DNA from: CAZJYT01 sp964550325
GTDB taxonomy: Bacteria; Patescibacteriota; Minisyncoccia; Minisyncoccales; CAZJYT01
Assembly (NCBI GenBank): GCA_964550325.1
Contig: CAZJYT010000002.1
Location: 1 to 43,536 of the forward strand
Direction: 5' to 3'
Length of the DNA: 43,536 nucleotides
In this document: positions 15,691 through 24,068 of the stretch, piece after piece
Numbering within the stretch: position 1 is the first letter of the stretch
Layout of the letters: each line of letters begins with the position of its first letter
Translations under genes and position numbers: made by a program
The notes under the pieces: model-generated
Databases searched by the model: none
What the model saw: only the letters and a program-made list of their open reading frames with translations
Told to the model about the DNA's origin: nothing

Positions 15691-16899
15691 TTAAGGTCCC
15701 TGGCCCATCATTTTATAAATTGGAGTGATTACTGCTACTGCAAAAATCCCCACACCCACAGCAATAGTCGCTAACAAGAGGGGCTCTAACATTTTCAGAA
15801 AGGACTCTATTGCCCGATTTACTTCTTTCTGATAGAATTCAACTAAATGCATTAGGGTAGTATCTAAGGTTCCTGTTTTTTCTCCCACTAATATCATTTG
15901 GCCAAAAAGAGGAGGGAAAAGATTGGGAAAAGATTTAACTGCGGTATTTATTTGCTCTCCTCTTTTTACCTCTTCCTGAACAGCCAAAACAGCTTTTTTG
16001 TAAATTTCATTTCCTACAACCTCACTTGTAATTTCTAAAGAGGTAGTAATTGCTAAACCAGCGGAAACCAAAGTAGAAAGGTTCTCAGCAATTCTTGCTA
16101 AATAAATCTTTTTAAAAAATTCTTTTAAAAAAGGGATATTTAGACTAAGCCAACTAAATATTTTTTTTCCTTTAGGGGTGTTTTTAAAGGAAAGGGAGAG
16201 AACCAAAAAAGATAAAGAAAACAAAATTAAAATTTTTAATTTCTCTCTTATAAAGTCACCAATTGTAAATATTATCTTAGTAAGTAAAGGAAGCTCAACA
16301 TTACTTGATTCAAAAATTGCTTTAATCTGGGGAAGAATGAAAAATACCATTAAAGAAAAAATGGCAAGGGCAATAAATAAAATAAAGAGAGGATAAATCA
16401 TTGCTCCTTTTAATTTACCCATAAATTCATATTCTCTTTCAATATGATTAGCTAAATATTCTAAGGATTCAGAAAGCTTACCTGAAAGCTCTCCTGATTT
16501 TACAACCGCTATAATAAAAGGAGAAAATATATCTTGATGAGAAGAAAGAGCGATAGAAAGAGAATTACCTCCTTCTACCTCCTCCACTATTTTTAAAATC
16601 TTGCTTTTAAAATATTTATTTTTAATCTGCTCACCAACTGTTTCTAAGGCTTCTACCAAAGGAACCTTTGATTTAAACATTATTGTTAATTGACGGAAAA
16701 ATAAAACTAATTCTTTTTTTGATACCCCCCGAAAGAGAGAAATCTCTCTCATATAAAAAGGAGTAGACTTTTCTTCCAAAAAAGTAACATAAAGGTCGTA
16801 TTTTTGAAGTAAATCTAAAGCGGCTTCTTTAGAAGAGGCTTCAACTATTCCTTCCTTAAATTTCCCCTCTTTTGTTCTTGCCTGATAGACAAATTTCAT
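15691..16899 (-). CDS. pilC: Type IV pilus inner-membrane platform protein PilC
   Basis: This 402-aa polytopic GspF/PilC-family protein couples the ATPases to pilin. It has the N-terminal FVYQARTKEGKFKEGIVEA, then two T2SSF repeats: FFRQLTIMFKSKVPLVEALE (about 68-190) and RIAENLSTLVSAGLAITTSLE (about 270-395). Long hydrophobic segments lie after each (YPLFILFIALAIFSLMVFF and LLLATIAVGVGIFAVAVITP). It follows pilT by 9 nt, and its 3' end borders the pilin promoter. Confidence 0.95.
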   Translation of the reverse strand: MKFVYQARTKEGKFKEGIVEASSKEAALDLLQKYDLYVTFLEEKSTPFYMREISLFRGVSKKELVLFFRQLTIMFKSKVPLVEALETVGEQIKNKYFKSKILKIVEEVEGGNSLSIALSSHQDIFSPFIIAVVKSGELSGKLSESLEYLANHIEREYEFMGKLKGAMIYPLFILFIALAIFSLMVFFILPQIKAIFESSNVELPLLTKIIFTIGDFIREKLKILILFSLSFLVLSLSFKNTPKGKKIFSWLSLNIPFLKEFFKKIYLARIAENLSTLVSAGLAITTSLEITSEVVGNEIYKKAVLAVQEEVKRGEQINTAVKSFPNLFPPLFGQMILVGEKTGTLDTTLMHLVEFYQKEVNRAIESFLKMLEPLLLATIAVGVGIFAVAVITPIYKMMGQGP

Positions 16900-16908
16900 C
16901 TTTAATAA

Positions 16909-17976
16909 TTACTTTAATAGGTTTTGTAATTCCACAGGATCCAAGGAATAGACTAAAGCATTCTCTAAAGAGATCTCACCCTTTTTTACTAATTCAGCTA
17001 AAGAACGATTTAGAGAGATCATTCCTGTTTCTGCCGAGGTTTCGATTACCAAAGGAATTTCATGAATTTTATTTTCTCTAATTAAATTAGCCACAGCAGG
17101 AGTATTGATCATTATCTCGGTTGCTGGAATTAAACCTCCTTTTTCCCGAGGAATTAATCTTTGAGAAATTACTCCCAATAAAGAGCCTGATAACTGAGCC
17201 CTTATTTGGGCCTGCTGAAGAGAAGGGAAAGAGTTAACGATTCGGTGAATGGTCTGGGCAGCTGAGTTGGTGTGAAGGGTAGCAAAAACCAGGTGTCCAG
17301 TCTCAGCAGCAGTAATAGCGGTAGCCATTGTTTCAATATCTCTCATTTCTCCTACCATAATTACATCAGGATCCTGACGGAAGGTAGCGCGTAATGCTTT
17401 CGCAAAACTTTGAGTATCTTGATAAACCTCTCTTTGGTCAATAATACACTTATCTGGAGAAAATATATATTCAATAGGGTCTTCGATCGTTATAATATGC
17501 TCTGTTCTAGTATGATTTATCTCATCAATTAAGGCAGCTAAAGTAGTAGATTTACCATGGCTTGAGGGGCCAGTTACTAATACAAATCCTTGAGTAGGCT
17601 TGGTAAATTTATGAAGAATTGGAGGAAGATTTAATTCCTCAATGGTTCTAATTTTAGAAGTAATAACCCTTAAAGCGATACTAATGTTACCCTTTTCAAA
17701 AAAAACATTCGCCCTTAACCTAAATTTGTTTTCAAAATTAAAAGAAAAATCAATTTCTTTCTCTTTAGCAAACCGTTTAATCTGTTCCTCTGTCATTATT
17801 ACAAAAGCCAAAGCTTGAGTATCATCAGGAGAGAGAATCTCTTTTTGCTTTAGGAAAAACAGTTCTCTATTTATCCTTAAAATAGGAGGTTGACCTACTG
17901 AAAGATGAATATCAGAAGCTCCTTTAGCCAAAGCCTCCTCAATAAGTTCTTTAATCTCATTCTTATAATTTTTCAT
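16909..17976 (-). CDS. pilT: Pilus retraction ATPase PilT
   Basis: This 355-aa hexameric ATPase powers pilus retraction (twitching, DNA or cell contact). ASDIHLSVGQPPILRI is the PilT N-terminal signature. Walker A (about 136-143) reads GPSSHGKS, where most homologues have GPTGSGKS; the obligatory G, GK and S are kept. TIEDPIEYIF (Asp box), FRQDPDVIMVGEMRD (Walker B) and TGHLVFATLHTNSA (His box) are intact. The C-terminal AIRAGKT-like PilT motif is not obvious. It lies between pilB and pilC with 9-10 nt gaps. Confidence 0.94.
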   Translation of the reverse strand: MKNYKNEIKELIEEALAKGASDIHLSVGQPPILRINRELFFLKQKEILSPDDTQALAFVIMTEEQIKRFAKEKEIDFSFNFENKFRLRANVFFEKGNISIALRVITSKIRTIEELNLPPILHKFTKPTQGFVLVTGPSSHGKSTTLAALIDEINHTRTEHIITIEDPIEYIFSPDKCIIDQREVYQDTQSFAKALRATFRQDPDVIMVGEMRDIETMATAITAAETGHLVFATLHTNSAAQTIHRIVNSFPSLQQAQIRAQLSGSLLGVISQRLIPREKGGLIPATEIMINTPAVANLIRENKIHEIPLVIETSAETGMISLNRSLAELVKKGEISLENALVYSLDPVELQNLLK

Positions 17977-17986
17977 AAATTTGTAA

Positions 17987-19708
17987 CTATTCTTCTGTGA
18001 CTCTTAACACCTCTTCTATTGTAGTTATTCCTTCTAACACCTTTAAAATTCCGTCTTGCCTCATTGTAAGCATACCCTGTTTTTGAGCCTCTTCCATAAT
18101 TTTTGCTTCAGATGGTTCTTTTAAAATAATTTCTCCTAACCTATTATTCATCTCAAGTACCTCAAAGACTCCTGTCCTTCCACTATATCCTATCTGATTA
18201 CACTTTTTACACCCCACTGGTTGGTAAATATAAAGAGGCTTAGGAATTTTTATTTCCTTTCTCACTTTTTGGGGAAAATTATCAATTTCTTTGAAAATCA
18301 TTTCTTCTATTTCTTTTACGGGTTTTACCTTTTTTTTACAATAAGGACAAAGGATTCTTACTAGTCTTTGGCTTAAAGCCACAGAGAGGGTTGGGGGAAT
18401 GAGGTAGGGCTTTATTCCTAAATCGATCAATCTCGGAATTACTCCTGCAGTATTAGTAGCGTGAAGAGTAGATAAAACCAAATGCCCGGTAAGAGCGGCA
18501 TGAATTGCTAAAGAGGCTGTTTCTTCATCTCTGATTTCTCCTACAAAAATTATATCTGGATCTTGTCTTAAAATATGCCTTAATCCCTGGGCAAATGTAT
18601 ATCCAATTTCTGGTCTTATTTGAGATTGATTAATTCCTTCTAAATAATATTCAATCGGATCCTCTAAGGTTACAATATTCACTCCTTCTTTATTTAAGGT
18701 TCGTAGGGCAGCATATAAGGTAGTGGTTTTTCCACTGCCGGTAGGACCTGTTACCAAAATCATTCCATAAGGTTTCTTTATTGTGGATTTCAAAATCTCA
18801 AATGCTCGCCCTTTTAAACCAAGCCTATCAAAAGATTTTAATCCCATAGCTGGATCTAAAACTCTTAATACTACCTTTTCTCCAAATGCGGTAGGGAAGG
18901 TAGAAACTCGAAAATCAATCTGTTTTCTCTCCATTTTAATAGAAAATCTTCCATCTTGAGGAATCCTTGTTTCATCAATCCTTAAATCAGAAAGGATTTT
19001 GATTCTGGCTACTATCGCTGGATGAATATTAAGAGGAAGAAAAAAGGAAGAATATAAGACTCCCAACAGTCTAAATCTTATTCTTAACCTTTCTCTTAAT
19101 GGTTCTATGTGGACATCTGAAGCATTGGATTCAATGGCATATCTCAAGATTACTCCTACTACCTTTGAGATAGGAGCCTCTTCTGCCAATTTGGTCAATT
19201 CTTCTCTCCCAGGAGGAGAGGGTCTTTTTTCTACCTTCATTTCAGCCTCCAACTCCTCCAAGGCACTAGCTACCTCTTTTTTAGCAGCCCGGTATTTCTT
19301 TAGAATTTCCTTAAAATTTGAAATGGTAATTAGAAAAATTTTATAAGAAAAGTGCTGCTGTCTTGCTAAAAATTTAATCGCCTCCCAGGCTCTTAAATTT
19401 TCAGGATAGACCATTCCAATCTCTAAAGTATTATCCCTTTTTTTTAAAGGAACTATTGAGTAAAACTTTGCGCATTCTTCTGAAATTAATTCCAAGGTGC
19501 TTAAAGAAATCTCATCAGGAGAAATCTTTTTTAAGGGAATATTTAGCATTTCGCTTTTTAAATGAAAAAGAAAATCTTCTGAGACAATACCTTTTTCTAA
19601 AATCAATTCATCTTCCTTTTTTCCAGAGCTCTCAAGCTCATAACTTAAATTCATGGCTTGAGCCTTATCTATAATTCCTTTCTCAACAAGTTTTTGAATT
19701 AGACTCAT
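17987..19708 (-). CDS. pilB: Pilus assembly ATPase PilB (copy 1)
   Basis: This 573-aa GspE/PilB extension ATPase has an N-terminal T2SSE_N domain (about 1-130), then ASDVHIEP, Walker A GPTGSGKTTT (about 321-330), Asp box TLEDPIEY, Walker B RQDPDIIFVGEIRD (about 385-398) and His box TGHLVLSTLHATN. The zinc-binding C-terminal module is intact (CPYCKK and CKKCNQIGYSGRTG). It lies in the main pil cluster, before pilT and pilC, so this copy is probably the housekeeping pilus motor. A paralogue is at 24069-25823. Confidence 0.95.
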   Translation of the reverse strand: MSLIQKLVEKGIIDKAQAMNLSYELESSGKKEDELILEKGIVSEDFLFHLKSEMLNIPLKKISPDEISLSTLELISEECAKFYSIVPLKKRDNTLEIGMVYPENLRAWEAIKFLARQQHFSYKIFLITISNFKEILKKYRAAKKEVASALEELEAEMKVEKRPSPPGREELTKLAEEAPISKVVGVILRYAIESNASDVHIEPLRERLRIRFRLLGVLYSSFFLPLNIHPAIVARIKILSDLRIDETRIPQDGRFSIKMERKQIDFRVSTFPTAFGEKVVLRVLDPAMGLKSFDRLGLKGRAFEILKSTIKKPYGMILVTGPTGSGKTTTLYAALRTLNKEGVNIVTLEDPIEYYLEGINQSQIRPEIGYTFAQGLRHILRQDPDIIFVGEIRDEETASLAIHAALTGHLVLSTLHATNTAGVIPRLIDLGIKPYLIPPTLSVALSQRLVRILCPYCKKKVKPVKEIEEMIFKEIDNFPQKVRKEIKIPKPLYIYQPVGCKKCNQIGYSGRTGVFEVLEMNNRLGEIILKEPSEAKIMEEAQKQGMLTMRQDGILKVLEGITTIEEVLRVTEE

Positions 19709-19710
19709 AA

Positions 19711-19974
19711 TTAAGGATATGGTAAGAAGGGATTGGTTCTCCCGCTGGAATACTGTAAGGGCTTTATCTCTTCGATTGGGAAAGGTGACCTCTTTAATTT
19801 CTCTAAAATGTCAAAATTTATTTGAACCAATCGGGGCTTATAAACCGGAGGTGAAAAGAATGGCTCTTTCTTTCTTAAAAGACCAAAATAAATTATTAGA
19901 AGAATAATAAATAATAAACATAGAAAAATGAAAAGCAGATATCTTTGTCTTTTTTCTTGAAAAACAATTGCCAT
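19711..19974 (-). CDS. Small membrane protein, PilP-like position
   Basis: This 87-aa protein has a basic N terminus, one long transmembrane helix (LLFIFLCLLFIILLIIYFGLL) and a short external tail ending SSGRTNPFLPYP. The tail's GRxNPF motif is seen at the end of PilP and of analogous pilus alignment proteins, and the gene sits exactly where pilP would be, between pilO and pilB. It is much shorter than true PilP and lacks the beta-sandwich, as expected if there is no outer-membrane secretin to contact. Function by position only. Confidence 0.6.
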   Translation of the reverse strand: MAIVFQEKRQRYLLFIFLCLLFIILLIIYFGLLRKKEPFFSPPVYKPRLVQINFDILEKLKRSPFPIEEIKPLQYSSGRTNPFLPYP

Positions 19975-19982
19975 TTTATTTT

Positions 19983-20486
19983 TTATTCATTATAATACAC
20001 CTTTAATTTCACATTGAAATCACTAAATTTTGCCTCTTCTGAAACAGAAAAAGAAATATGACTGATTTTAATTAACTTTTCACTGTTTTCCAACTCTGAG
20101 AGAAAATTTAGAAAAGATTCGTAATAGGGAGTTGAAAGAGAAAGAGTATAATCTATAGTGTTTTCTTTTTTATTTAAAGAATAACTATAATTTTTTAAAA
20201 TTAATCCCTTCCTCTTGCTGAGCCCTTCTAAATAATTTAAAAAGGAGAGTAAAGAAATAGGCTTTAGGGCAATATCTATTCTTTTTAATTGGTCAGAATA
20301 ACTATCAACCTTTTCTTTAAGAGAAAAAAGTTTTTCTCTGTATTGTGTTTGGAGCTGAAGCTCTTTCTTTTTAAGAAGAAGCTGTTGTCTTTTCTCTCTA
20401 TATTCTTGATATTTAGGCCAAACCAAAAATAATCCTATTAAGAAGCTTAGAATTATCATCAAAATTGCAGAAGTAGTTTTTTTCAT
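19983..20486 (-). CDS. pilO: Pilus alignment protein PilO-like
   Basis: This 167-aa protein has an N-terminal transmembrane helix (AILMIILSFLIGLFLVW), a coiled-coil stretch (about 30-75, YREKRQQLLLKKKELQLQ...), then an alpha/beta domain (SLLSFLNYLEGLSKRKGLILK ... YTLSLSTPYYESFLNFLSELENSEKLIKI). This is the PilO/GspM layout. Its partners PilN and PilM lie immediately upstream with 3-4-nt gaps. It links the cytoplasmic PilM ring to the extracytoplasmic side. Confidence 0.82.
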   Translation of the reverse strand: MKKTTSAILMIILSFLIGLFLVWPKYQEYREKRQQLLLKKKELQLQTQYREKLFSLKEKVDSYSDQLKRIDIALKPISLLSFLNYLEGLSKRKGLILKNYSYSLNKKENTIDYTLSLSTPYYESFLNFLSELENSEKLIKISHISFSVSEEAKFSDFNVKLKVYYNE

Positions 20487-20489
20487 AAA

Positions 20490-21047
20490 TTACTCCCTAA
20501 ATACTTTTGGATCAAATTCTATCTCAAAAGTAAAATTCATTTTTTTATCTTTTCTCTTTCCAAAATTTTTAAGAGATACCTTTTTGATCAATGGTTTTTC
20601 ATTTTCAAAAATTAACTTTTGTTGCTCTAAGGTAATGTAATTTTGTGTAATTCCAGAAATAAGGAGTTCATTTTTTTCCAAATCAAGAGAGAAATTTAAA
20701 ATTTGAACCTTTGGATGAATTAAGGTTGAGAATTTTCTTGTTTTAGAAAAATCACCCTTACCTAAGGCTAAAAACTTGGAGGGATACACCTTTTCATTAA
20801 AAATTTCTGAAAAAGTATTAATTTTTTGAGAAATCATCCTTAAATATTTTTCAGTTTCTTTTACCTCTGGGGCCTTAGCCTTTGATATTTCTTGTTCTAT
20901 TTCTTTAATCTCTTGGGGAATTTTTTTCTCAAGAAAAATTAAGAGCCCATAACTTAGCATTGAAGCAATCAGCAAAATTGCAGCCAGAGCGGAAAGAGAC
21001 AACTCAAGAGAGGATTTTTTTTCCGTCTTTGGAATAATCTTAATCAT
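20490..21047 (-). CDS. pilN: Pilus alignment protein PilN-like
   Basis: This 185-aa protein begins with MIKIIPK, a short cytoplasmic tail that in PilN binds PilM, followed by one transmembrane helix (LSALAAILLIASMLSYGLLIFL), a coiled coil (EIKEIEQEISKAKAPEVKETEKYLRMISQ) and an alpha/beta domain (VQILNFSLDLEKNELLISGIT). The N-terminal motif differs somewhat from the usual INLLPWR. It is called from topology and from its place between pilM and pilO. Confidence 0.8.
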   Translation of the reverse strand: MIKIIPKTEKKSSLELSLSALAAILLIASMLSYGLLIFLEKKIPQEIKEIEQEISKAKAPEVKETEKYLRMISQKINTFSEIFNEKVYPSKFLALGKGDFSKTRKFSTLIHPKVQILNFSLDLEKNELLISGITQNYITLEQQKLIFENEKPLIKKVSLKNFGKRKDKKMNFTFEIEFDPKVFRE

Positions 21048-21050
21048 AAT

Positions 21051-22100
21051 TCATTTAAGGCTTCTTAAAGCAGCCCCTATCGCAATAGCAAAAGAGGGGG
21101 CTAATATTTTTAATTGTGGTTCCAAAGCCTGAGGATAGCTGATATCCAGAAAGGGATTGATTATTTCTACTTCCTTTTTCAGTCTTCTTTTTGCACACTC
21201 CTTTAATCCAGCTAGGAGAGCTCCTCCACCACTCAAAATAATTTTTTGAACCGGCTTCAATTCCAATTGATAGAACTCATCCATAACTCTTTTGATTTCT
21301 TGTAAAATTGCTTCCAGCCAGGCTTCAAAAATTTTATTTATCTTTTTATCAAATTTTTCCTTTTCCAGATAGTTATATTTTTTTTTCAATTCCTCAGCCT
21401 CATTATAATCTATCTTTAGGGAGTTAGCAAGGCTATCAGTGAGTTTACCGGCTGAGATGTCAAAGCTATAGCTTCTTTTCAAAACTCTTTTATCTAAAAT
21501 ACTACAGGTACTACTACGAAATCCTATATCTACTAAGGCAATTGGAATATTTTCTTTAATAGAAAAAGCTCTTGCTAAGGCAAAAACTTCTGCTTCTAAG
21601 GCGGAAAGTTGAAGTTGGCTACTATTTGCGATTTTTAAGTATTGATCAATAGTTTGATTAGAAACTACTACCAAAAGAATTTTTATTTTTCCTCCTTTTT
21701 CTGTTCCCTCAATTATTTCCCAATCTAAGGTTACTTCATTTAAGGGGAAGGGGATTTGTCTTCTTGCTTGGTGTCTTACCGCCCCCGGAATTTCTCCTTT
21801 CTTCATTGGAGGTAGTTCAAACCAAGTAAAGAAAATGGAAAAATCAGGAAGGGTGAATACTACTCTTTTTGCTTTAATTTTTGCTTTTGAGAGAACCTTT
21901 TGAAGAAGGTCTCCTAATTTTGGGGTTAAAGAGTTGTTTTTGAAAAAACTAAATTCTGATAACTTTTTTAAGTTTCTTTTAATTTCAATATAATTTACAA
22001 GAGTAATCTTCCCCCGTGCTTTAGAAAGCTCAACTATCTTAATTGAAAAAGAGCCTATATCAATACCCAATCCTTGTTTTTTAAAAAGGGAAATGATCAT
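21051..22100 (-). CDS. pilM: Actin-like pilus assembly protein PilM
   Basis: This 349-aa FtsA/actin-fold ATP-binding protein forms the cytoplasmic ring of the pilus machine. LGIDIGSFSIKIVELSK is phosphate 1, IALVDIGFRSSTCSIL phosphate 2 and IILSGGGALLAGLKE the adenosine motif. I start at the ATG at 22100 (MIISLFKKQGLGIDIGS). The frame is open 21 codons further upstream, but that part is inside tRNA-Ser(UGA). The first gene of pilM-N-O-P-B-T-C, it starts 12 nt after the tRNA, so tRNAs and pilus genes may share transcripts. Confidence 0.92.
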   Translation of the reverse strand: MIISLFKKQGLGIDIGSFSIKIVELSKARGKITLVNYIEIKRNLKKLSEFSFFKNNSLTPKLGDLLQKVLSKAKIKAKRVVFTLPDFSIFFTWFELPPMKKGEIPGAVRHQARRQIPFPLNEVTLDWEIIEGTEKGGKIKILLVVVSNQTIDQYLKIANSSQLQLSALEAEVFALARAFSIKENIPIALVDIGFRSSTCSILDKRVLKRSYSFDISAGKLTDSLANSLKIDYNEAEELKKKYNYLEKEKFDKKINKIFEAWLEAILQEIKRVMDEFYQLELKPVQKIILSGGGALLAGLKECAKRRLKKEVEIINPFLDISYPQALEPQLKILAPSFAIAIGAALRSLK

Positions 22101-22111
22101 ATTCCATTTTG

Positions 22112-22197
22112 CGGCGGGTGCAGGACTCGAACCTGCAAGGGAAAAATTCCCAGCTGTTTTCAAGACAGCCCCCTTACCAGATTAGGGATAACCCGCC
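22112..22197 (-). tRNA. tRNA-Ser(UGA)
   Basis: Acceptor GGCGGGT/ACCCGCC with discriminator G. Anticodon stem GCTGT/ACAGC encloses CTTGAAA, anticodon TGA (reads UCA/UCN). A long variable arm (GGGAATTTTTCCC) and T-arm GCAGGTTCGAGTCCTGC mark a class II serine tRNA. CCA is not encoded, unlike its neighbour. One base separates it from tRNA-Ser(GCU). Confidence 0.95.
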
Positions 22198-22198
22198 T

Positions 22199-22290
22199 TG
22201 GCGGAGAGGGTGGGATTCGAACCCACGAGGGGATTTTAGTCCCCCAGCACATTAGCAGTGTGCCGCTTTCGACCACTCAGCCACCTCTCC
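22199..22290 (-). tRNA. tRNA-Ser(GCU)
   Basis: Acceptor GGAGAGG/CCTCTCC, discriminator G, encoded CCA. Anticodon stem GCACA/TGTGC with loop CTGCTAA, anticodon GCT (reads AGC/AGU). Long variable arm GGGGGACTAAAATCCCC. It is the first gene of a two-tRNA unit leading into pilM. Confidence 0.96.
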
Positions 22291-22299
22291 TTTAATTTT

Positions 22300-22327
22300 A
22301 TTTTACTTTATTAATTCATTAAGTCAA
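22300..22327 (-). promoter_or_regulatory. Promoter of the tRNA-Ser pair
   Basis: TTGACT (22327-22322), 16-nt spacer and TAAAAT (22305-22300) on the minus strand, 10 nt before the tRNA 5' end. It probably also serves the pil operon. Confidence 0.6.
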
Positions 22328-22380
22328 ATTGATTGTTTGAAACAATTATGTTAAGAATATAAGGGCTAAGCTTTAGCTCT

Positions 22381-22453
22381 GCCCTCGTAGTTTAATTGGA
22401 AAAAACAGAAGCTTGCGGAGCTTCAGATAGGGGTTCGAATCCCTTCGAGGGCA
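22381..22453 (+). tRNA. tRNA-Arg(GCG)
   Basis: Acceptor GCCCTCG/CGAGGGC, discriminator A. D-arm GTTT/AAAC with loop AATTGGAAAA (GG and A20). Anticodon stem GAAGC/GCTTC around TTGCGGA gives anticodon GCG (reads CGC/CGU). T-arm AGGGGTTCGAATCCCTT. A20 and C35 support arginine identity. Bacteria normally use ACG with inosine for these codons, so G34 is unusual. CCA is not encoded; the gene is followed by a T run. It converges with the pyrD-pyrK fusion. Confidence 0.9.
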
Positions 22454-22460
22454 CTTTTTA

Positions 22461-24062
22461 TTAAAGCTCAAATGGTCTCAAAAATGTCCCATCTACACAG
22501 CTTCTTAATCCTTTTGAAGTGGCGCAAGAGCCACAGAGACCTATACCGCATCTTGTCAAAAAATCAGTGGAAGAATAAATCTTTTTTAAATCCAAAAAAT
22601 TTTTTTCTATTTCAATTACACTCTCTACCATCTCTTTGGAACCACAATTTAGACAATAATGAGGCTGAAATTTTTTTATGATTCTTTCTAAGACTGACAA
22701 AAATCTCTTTTTATAGTCTCTTACTTTTTCTGGGCTAACCAAAAACACATCTTCACAGTTTTTTTTAAATTCTTTTAGACAAGGAAGGAAGGTTCTTTCT
22801 TTTCCTGCCAGAAGGATAATCGTTTTTTTATATCTTTTAGCAAAGAGAGAGATACCAGCTACACCTGTTCCTCCTCCTACCAGAAGTAATTTTCCTTTGA
22901 GTTGTGGAGAATTCCCATAAGGACCCCTTAGATAAACAACATCTCCTCTTTTTAACTCTGATAATTGTTTGGTGAAATAACCTCTTATTTTAATTAGAAA
23001 GGTTAAGGGCTCATCATCCAAAACTGAAAAGGGTTTCTCTCCCTTTTCTGGTAGCCATAAAAAAACAAATTGACCTGGTTTTATTTCTATTCCTCCTTCT
23101 AATCTTAAAAGAAAAATATCTTTGTCTAAGAATTTATTTTGAATCACCTTATATCTCTTATAACTTCTACTTCCATTGTCCTTTAAAAACTTCTCTGCGT
23201 TGTTGGTACCATGTTTAAAATCTTGGAGCAACTCTTTAAAATATAGCTTTATCTCTTCTGTAGTCATTCCTGCTAAAGCAGAACCAATGCCAAAAAAATT
23301 AGCCCCCGCTTTTTCATATTCTCTGATCTCTTTAGCAGTAAGGATACCACCACAGGCAATAATAGGTAAACTGGTTAATTTTCTTATTTTTTTTACACAT
23401 TCTATTCCAATTGGAAAAATTCTCTTTCCAGAGATCCCTCCTCTTTTATTAGAGAGCACTGGGTAGCCATCTTGAAGATAAAGTTCAGGACCTTTCGTGT
23501 TGATGGCAGTAATTCCTGAAATTCCAGCCTTGATGGCTCTCTTTAAAAGATTTTCTATATCTAGGTTTGGAGAAATCTTCAAAAATATAGGTTTTCCTAA
23601 GGGAGATAATCTTTTCACAATTCTTTCTACTAATTTATCTTCTTTTCCTACTACCTCTCCATACTTTGTGCTATGAGGACAAGAAATATTTAATTCAAGT
23701 CCATCAGCAAATTTCACCAATTTCTTAGCTACCTTTTCGAATTCTCCCTCATCTTTCCCAAAAATGGAAACCAACAAAAACTTAAAGGGAGGGATTTTTA
23801 CCTGAGAGATTTCCTTGGTAAACTCCTCTACTCCCGGGTTTCTCAACCCCACTGCATTAATAAAGGTAAAGGGGCTTACCTGGGCTATAATAGGTTCCTT
23901 GTTTCCTTCTCTTTTTTCTAATCCAATACTTTTTGTGGTGAGAATACCAATTTCAGGAATCTCTTTTGCTATTTTTTCTAAGACCGGAACCTCAGTAGTA
24001 ATAATACCCGAGGGAATAGTAAAGGGACCTGTAATTTTCTTGCCAAATATTTGATAAGCCAT
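22461..24062 (-). CDS. pyrD: Fused dihydroorotate dehydrogenase PyrD-PyrK
   Basis: This 533-aa fusion of both class 1B DHODH subunits links orotate formation to NAD. Residues ~1-285 form the FMN barrel (TTKSIGLEKREGN, NAVGLRNPGV, LELNISCPHS with putative catalytic Cys128, INTKGPELY, ACGGILTAKEI). Residues ~300-533 form PyrK: FAD site EKPFSVLD, nucleotide motif LLLVGGGTGVAGI and 2Fe-2S cysteines 505, 510, 513 and 522 (C-x4-C-x2-C-x8-C). His130 follows CP where dihydroorotate enzymes usually have a substrate-binding Asn; dihydropyrimidine dehydrogenases have SCPH. A different dihydropyrimidine substrate is therefore possible. The gene follows pilB2 by 6 nt. Confidence 0.88.
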   Translation of the reverse strand: MAYQIFGKKITGPFTIPSGIITTEVPVLEKIAKEIPEIGILTTKSIGLEKREGNKEPIIAQVSPFTFINAVGLRNPGVEEFTKEISQVKIPPFKFLLVSIFGKDEGEFEKVAKKLVKFADGLELNISCPHSTKYGEVVGKEDKLVERIVKRLSPLGKPIFLKISPNLDIENLLKRAIKAGISGITAINTKGPELYLQDGYPVLSNKRGGISGKRIFPIGIECVKKIRKLTSLPIIACGGILTAKEIREYEKAGANFFGIGSALAGMTTEEIKLYFKELLQDFKHGTNNAEKFLKDNGSRSYKRYKVIQNKFLDKDIFLLRLEGGIEIKPGQFVFLWLPEKGEKPFSVLDDEPLTFLIKIRGYFTKQLSELKRGDVVYLRGPYGNSPQLKGKLLLVGGGTGVAGISLFAKRYKKTIILLAGKERTFLPCLKEFKKNCEDVFLVSPEKVRDYKKRFLSVLERIIKKFQPHYCLNCGSKEMVESVIEIEKNFLDLKKIYSSTDFLTRCGIGLCGSCATSKGLRSCVDGTFLRPFEL

Positions 24063-24068
24063 AAAAAT

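Noticed and set aside
22101..22163. 21-residue N-terminal extension of PilM
   Set aside because: It is read through tRNA-Ser(UGA); the ATG at 22100 precedes the conserved GIDIGS motif with normal spacing.
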